DNA from: Nitrospiraceae bacterium UBA6905
GTDB lineage: Bacteria; Nitrospirota; Thermodesulfovibrionia; Thermodesulfovibrionales; UBA6898
Reading direction: 5' to 3'
Assembly (NCBI GenBank): GCA_002451165.1
Contig: DKBH01000103.1
Coordinates: forward strand, 1-15,928
Length of the DNA: 15,928 bases
Shown here: in pieces, positions 13,858-15,928 of the stretch
Numbering within the stretch: position 1 is the first letter of the stretch
Layout: each line of letters opens with the position of its first letter
Made by a program: the position numbers and the translations under genes
The notes under the pieces: model-generated
Told to the model about the DNA's origin: nothing
The model's database searches: none
What the model saw: the letters and a program-made list of their open reading frames with translations, nothing else

Positions 13858-15152
13858 CGCAGTTTCTCCCTTCGGTAATGCCGCGGGTCCGTTATTTTTC
13901 CCTCAAGAGCCGTTACGGCTGCAACGGCAGGGCTCATTAAATGAACCATACCCCCCTTGCCCATCCTACCGTTGAAGTTCCGGTTCGTTGTAGATGCACA
14001 GACCTCTCCCGGCGCAAGCACGCCATTGCTCATGCCAAGACAAGCGCCGCAGGTCGGATTGGTGACGCAGAAACCTGCGTCCATGAAGATCCTGATTATT
14101 CCCATGCGGTCTGCGTCCCTGAATATCTTCGGCGTTGCAGGCGAAACAATGCCGCGCACATCAGGTGATATGGTTCTGCCTTTCAGATACTGAGCGGCAA
14201 TCTTCAGATCCTCCAGACGACCGTTGGTACAGGAACCGATATAGACCTGATCGACAGCCGTCCCGGCGACATCAGAAACGTTCCTCACTTCATCCGGCTT
14301 ATATCCGACCGTCACCTGAGGTTCCATATCGGTAATATCTATATCGATCACTCGAGCGTAGTTACATCCGGGATCAGACCGCCATTTCTGAAAATCCGCC
14401 GTTGCCGCTTTCTTATCTGCATACCGGGAACGAATGAACGGCCAGAGGTAATCGACGGTGGTCCGGTCCGGCATACAGATACCGGATGTTCCCCCTGCCT
14501 CGATCGCCATATTACAAAGGGTCATACGGCTCTCCATGGACATTTTCTTCACCACAGGCCCCTGGAACTCAATTATGGAGTCTGTTGCGCCCTTTACCGT
14601 CAATTCCTTAATGATCCTGAGGATGATATCCTTCGCATATACGCCTTCGGGAACCACACCGCTCACATTTATCCGGATTGTCCTCGGTTCACGGAACGCA
14701 CAGACCCCCTTCAAGATGCCGACCTCGAGGTCTGTTGTGCCGATACCTGCAGCGAACGCACCGAAGGCTCCGTGGGTGCAAGTATGAGAGTCGCCCATGA
14801 TGACGGTATTGCCCGGACGTATAAACCCCTGCTCAGGGAACAATGCATGGCAGACGCCGTTCCGCCCGATATCGAAGAAGTTCTTTATGCCGTGCCTGCG
14901 GACCCAGTCCCGCAAGATCTTACCCTGCTGGGCTGTCTTCGTGTCTTTCGCCGGGGTCACGTGGTCGATCACAACCTTTATCTTATCGGGATCGAACACG
15001 CGGTCTTTACCGCGCGCCACAAGATCGTTGATGGCAATCGGCGTTGTGATCTCGTGACACATCACGACATCGATATCGAGCACCTTGGTACCGGGGAACG
15101 GTTCATCCCGCAGATGGGACTTGAATATCTTTTCAGCTAATGTCAGTGCCAT
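13854..15152 (-). CDS. leuC: 3-isopropylmalate dehydratase large subunit (HacA/LeuC2 type)
   Basis: A 432-residue aconitase-family subunit. It converts 2-isopropylmalate to 3-isopropylmalate with LeuD, the second step of leucine synthesis. It is the shorter type found in many anaerobes and archaea. The [4Fe-4S] ligands are Cys308 (GSCTNGR), Cys368 and Cys371 (CGACLGMSNGVLAPGE). Further marks are VIDHVTPAKD (61-70), GDSHTCTHGAFGAF (120-133) and STTNRNFNGRMG (387-398). All look intact. The start has AAGGA about 8 bp upstream. It is the first gene of leuC-leuD-ridA; I could not fix its promoter in the AT-rich 15160-15240 region. No leader peptide or T-box was seen. Confidence 0.96.
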   Translation of the reverse strand: MALTLAEKIFKSHLRDEPFPGTKVLDIDVVMCHEITTPIAINDLVARGKDRVFDPDKIKVVIDHVTPAKDTKTAQQGKILRDWVRRHGIKNFFDIGRNGVCHALFPEQGFIRPGNTVIMGDSHTCTHGAFGAFAAGIGTTDLEVGILKGVCAFREPRTIRINVSGVVPEGVYAKDIILRIIKELTVKGATDSIIEFQGPVVKKMSMESRMTLCNMAIEAGGTSGICMPDRTTVDYLWPFIRSRYADKKAATADFQKWRSDPGCNYARVIDIDITDMEPQVTVGYKPDEVRNVSDVAGTAVDQVYIGSCTNGRLEDLKIAAQYLKGRTISPDVRGIVSPATPKIFRDADRMGIIRIFMDAGFCVTNPTCGACLGMSNGVLAPGEVCASTTNRNFNGRMGKGGMVHLMSPAVAAVTALEGKITDPRHYRREKLR

Positions 15153-15308
15153 GGGTCGTTCCTTTCAGCAACTCGTACCTTTGCAGAGATAATTTTTAAA
15201 ATATCATAGATATGGAATTTTATAAAGAACCGACCATAGCATCATATTTTAGGACACGGGTACCTGTCAGTATGCTACACTCTTCTTCAGTTCGATACGC
15301 TCTCCACG
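15153..15308. other. intergenic region between leuC and the TauE/SafE remnant
   Basis: About 155 bp, AT-rich near leuC. It should hold the leuC promoter on the minus strand and whatever once drove the permease gene on the plus strand. Several short plus-strand frames start here but join the wrong frame of the pseudogene. I see no clear promoter, terminator or riboswitch. Confidence 0.4.
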
Positions 15309-15928
15309 CTCTTTTCCGTATCCGGAGTAAAAACGTATTTGTTCTTACCGCCACGGGTTGCCATGGCAATCTCTTTCTTCACCTCGATGGGCGGCCTGTC
15401 CGGAGAATTCCTTCTGCTCCCCCTTCAGATGCGGTTCTCGGCTTTACCAGCCCGGCAGTTAGTTCCACAAATCTGGTTTTTATATATAGCGATCCCCGGT
15501 GGCGTCTATCAATACATACGAGCGTAGACAGTGGTACAGCCGCTCATGGCCGTCATTGTTCTTGGAAGTCGTCCTAGCATATTCCTCGGCTATTATCTTC
15601 AGATGGTCTGTCTGCCTGATCCGTGAAGTTTTAAACTCTTCGTCGGTTTCGTTCTTCTTTACGTAGCTGCGAGGCTGATCTCGGATGTCGTGGGACGCAT
15701 CCTCCGGGATCGACGCCCGCAGACACGGGAAAAAAGAGAGGTGAGAAGTCGGGTAGAAGATGCGACTGTGCGGACCATAGTCGTCAGCCCGCTGAAAGTC
15801 GAATATGAGTTCCGGGGAGATCGGTATGCATTCAGTACTGCAGGTATGTTTCTGCTCGCCCTTGTCGTCGGTGCCATCGGCGGCATCTACGGAATCGGGG
15901 GCGGCGCCATCATCGCCCCTTTCTGCAT
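15309..15928 (+). pseudogene. decayed TauE/SafE family permease (window cuts its 3' part)
   Basis: This reads as a TauE/SafE (sulfite-exporter-like) membrane permease broken in several places. One frame gives SVSGVKTYLFLPP and VAMAISFFTSMGGLSGEF up to about 15431. The reading then continues in another frame as VLGFTSPAVSSTNLVF (about 15434-15481), and returns to the first frame with AIPGGVYQYIR. In-frame stops follow at 15525-15527 (TAG) and 15624-15626 (TGA), between recognisable pieces such as IFLGYYLQ and SFKLFVGFVLLYV. After the TGA the frame is open to the window edge and carries GAIGGIYGIGGGAIIAPF, the family's glycine-rich motif. No start codon is visible in frame. Two compensating frameshifts plus two stops argue for real decay, as every neighbouring gene is intact. 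Confidence 0.82.

Noticed and set aside
1..15928. CRISPR arrays, prophage genes, toxin-antitoxin pairs or a known defence system
   Set aside because: No regularly spaced direct repeats, phage structural or integrase genes, or recognisable toxin-antitoxin pairs were seen on either strand.

Overview
The window is about half GC, with dense and often overlapping genes. It looks like a free-living Gram-negative anaerobe or microaerophile, and the gene set (MamK-like actin, periplasmic c-haem sensor, short HacA-type LeuC, DUF2845 and DUF1992 proteins, TauE/SafE remnant) is most like Nitrospirota (Thermodesulfovibrionia-like) or the former Deltaproteobacteria. That placement rests on protein character alone and is not certain.

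Layout. Positions 1-426 hold the 3' end of an IS3-family insertion sequence, followed by about 400 bp with no convincing gene. On the plus strand come a DUF2845 exported protein and a DUF1992 protein (836-1573). Converging on them is a minus-strand operon (4852-1611) of a membrane-anchored cell-wall amidase, a MamK-like bacterial actin, and a membrane protein with a degenerate receiver domain inside and a SPOR domain outside. A tRNA-Ser(CGA) on the plus strand follows (5195-5284).

The next minus-strand block (9502-5465) is der, yihY, a 55-residue protein, a small secreted six-cysteine protein and a MATE exporter; the first four are overlapping or nearly so. A plus-strand c-di-GMP phosphodiesterase-type sensor with a periplasmic c-haem motif (9681-11657) diverges from der. 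It has a near-consensus sigma-54 promoter and a long inverted repeat upstream. The last minus-strand block (15152-11688) is leuC, leuD, ridA and a HisC/CobD-like protein that has lost its PLP lysine. The window ends in a decayed TauE/SafE permease gene.

How the genes may work together. In the amidase/actin/SPOR operon, the amidase would strip peptides from peptidoglycan, SPOR domains bind such denuded glycan, and the actin could form a filament on the cytoplasmic side of the SPOR protein's membrane helix. This is the most coherent candidate for an undescribed system here. No other magnetosome genes are present, so the MamK homologue should not be read as evidence of magnetotaxis. The second candidate is the pair of small proteins translated after der and yihY, one with a beta-defensin-like cysteine pattern. 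The leuC-leuD-ridA block is leucine biosynthesis plus an enamine/imine-detoxifying deaminase.
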